Positions 63,535 to 64,000 of a DNA stretch of 64,000 nt are shown here, piece by piece. The position numbers and the translations under genes were made by a program. Within the stretch, counting starts at the first letter, position 1. Each line of letters begins with the position of its first letter. The DNA comes from Tribonema minus (lineage: Eukaryota; Sar; Xanthophyceae; Tribonematales; Tribonemataceae), in contig JAFCMP010000053.1 in NCBI GenBank assembly GCA_017506865.1, positions 310,001-374,000 of the forward strand. The letters are read 5' to 3'. Under the pieces are notes generated by a model. It was given only the letters and a program-made list of their open reading frames with translations, was not told the origin of the DNA and made no database searches.

Positions 63535-64000
63535 CTATAGTTTTCAACACAGCGGCAGCGTTCGCCTTGCGTGCCTTGACAGCGGGGCGGCAGCGGCGTG
63601 CAGCAGCGCAAGGCACAGCTTGTACAGCACCAAATTGGAACCTTAAACAGATGCTTCAACATAGCACCAGCAGCGCTCACCTTGTGCGCCTGGACGGCTG
63701 CGGCGGCGGCGGCGTGCAGCAGCGCGAGGCACAGCTTGCGCAGCACCAAACTGGAACTTCAACTAGATACTTCAAACAGCAGCAGCGCTCACCTTGCGTG
63801 CCTTGACGGCAGCGGCGGCGGCGTGCAGCAGCGCAAGGGCACGACTGCTGCAATATGGAACTTCAACTGGATACTTCAACATAGCGGCAGCGCTCACCTT
63901 GCGCGCCTTGACGGCGGCGGCGGTGGCGACATGCAGAGGGTACAACTGCTGCAGCACCACGCTAAAACTTCAACTAGATACTTCAACACAACAGCAGCGC
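63535..64000 (-). repeat. echo array of the next upstream ATPase exon, running off the window
   Basis: Four units of about 115 bp (near 63555, 63668, 63783, 63889) have a sense GTGAGCGCTG-type donor after a short frame ending AAAVKARK, then ATTTGGTGCTG/CAGTTGTACC-like coding text. A fifth copy starts at 63990. The 63958-63900 unit has an open frame (VVLQQLYPLHVATAAAVKAR) and could be the real exon, but the array continues past the end, so the genuine exon is probably outside. Confidence 0.7.

Overview
This window is nuclear DNA of a eukaryote, most likely a photosynthetic alga with a red-type secondary plastid; a haptophyte is my best guess. The reasons are: strong GC bias; genes broken into many short exons joined by GT-AG and at least two GC-AG introns; many interstitial TTAGGG/CCCTAA (telomere-type) tracts; and a protein at 39778-40692 whose leader carries an AQSFAP motif like the 'ASAFAP' plastid bipartite signal. 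Phylum is an inference, not something read directly.

Layout. 231-1613 (+): the 3' end of an ankyrin-type gene. 3620-5265 (+): a three-exon gene for a small unrecognised protein, possibly organellar. 6347-19104 (-): a 12-exon gene for a 492-residue HI0933/BaiN-type FAD oxidoreductase, tail-to-tail with the previous gene. 19785-33629 (+): a 10-exon gene for a 445-residue CAX-type Ca2+/H+ exchanger, divergent from the oxidoreductase across 680 bp. 36479-37948 (+): an intronless armadillo/HEAT-like gene. 39778-40692 (-): an intronless gene for a secreted or plastid-targeted SAP-domain protein. 41488 to beyond 62937 (-): at least 22 exons (about 1,080 codons) of a large AAA/STAND-ATPase plus helical-repeat protein resembling the C-terminal part of soluble adenylyl cyclase (ADCY10-like); its 5' end lies outside the window. 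In the oxidoreductase and exchanger genes every exon-exon phase closes exactly.

The most unusual content is in the introns. Most exons of every intron-containing gene are accompanied by one to about eight tandem, decayed copies of one or both of their own edges: the last or first 25-150 coding bases plus the splice site plus adjoining intron. I call these 'exon-edge echoes'. They sit on the donor side, the acceptor side, or both. The two intronless genes have none that I can see. At six loci the point where an echo stops matching its exon runs into telomere-type repeat, and at one real exon the telomere repeat itself forms the 5' splice site. Other intron material includes long C-homopolymers used as polypyrimidine tracts, short dispersed elements shared between unrelated genes, and a recurrent ACTTCAA/TTGAAGT heptamer.

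The genes have no evident joint pathway; they look like an ordinary nuclear gene neighbourhood. I found no tRNA, rRNA, CRISPR array, transposase or reverse transcriptase.
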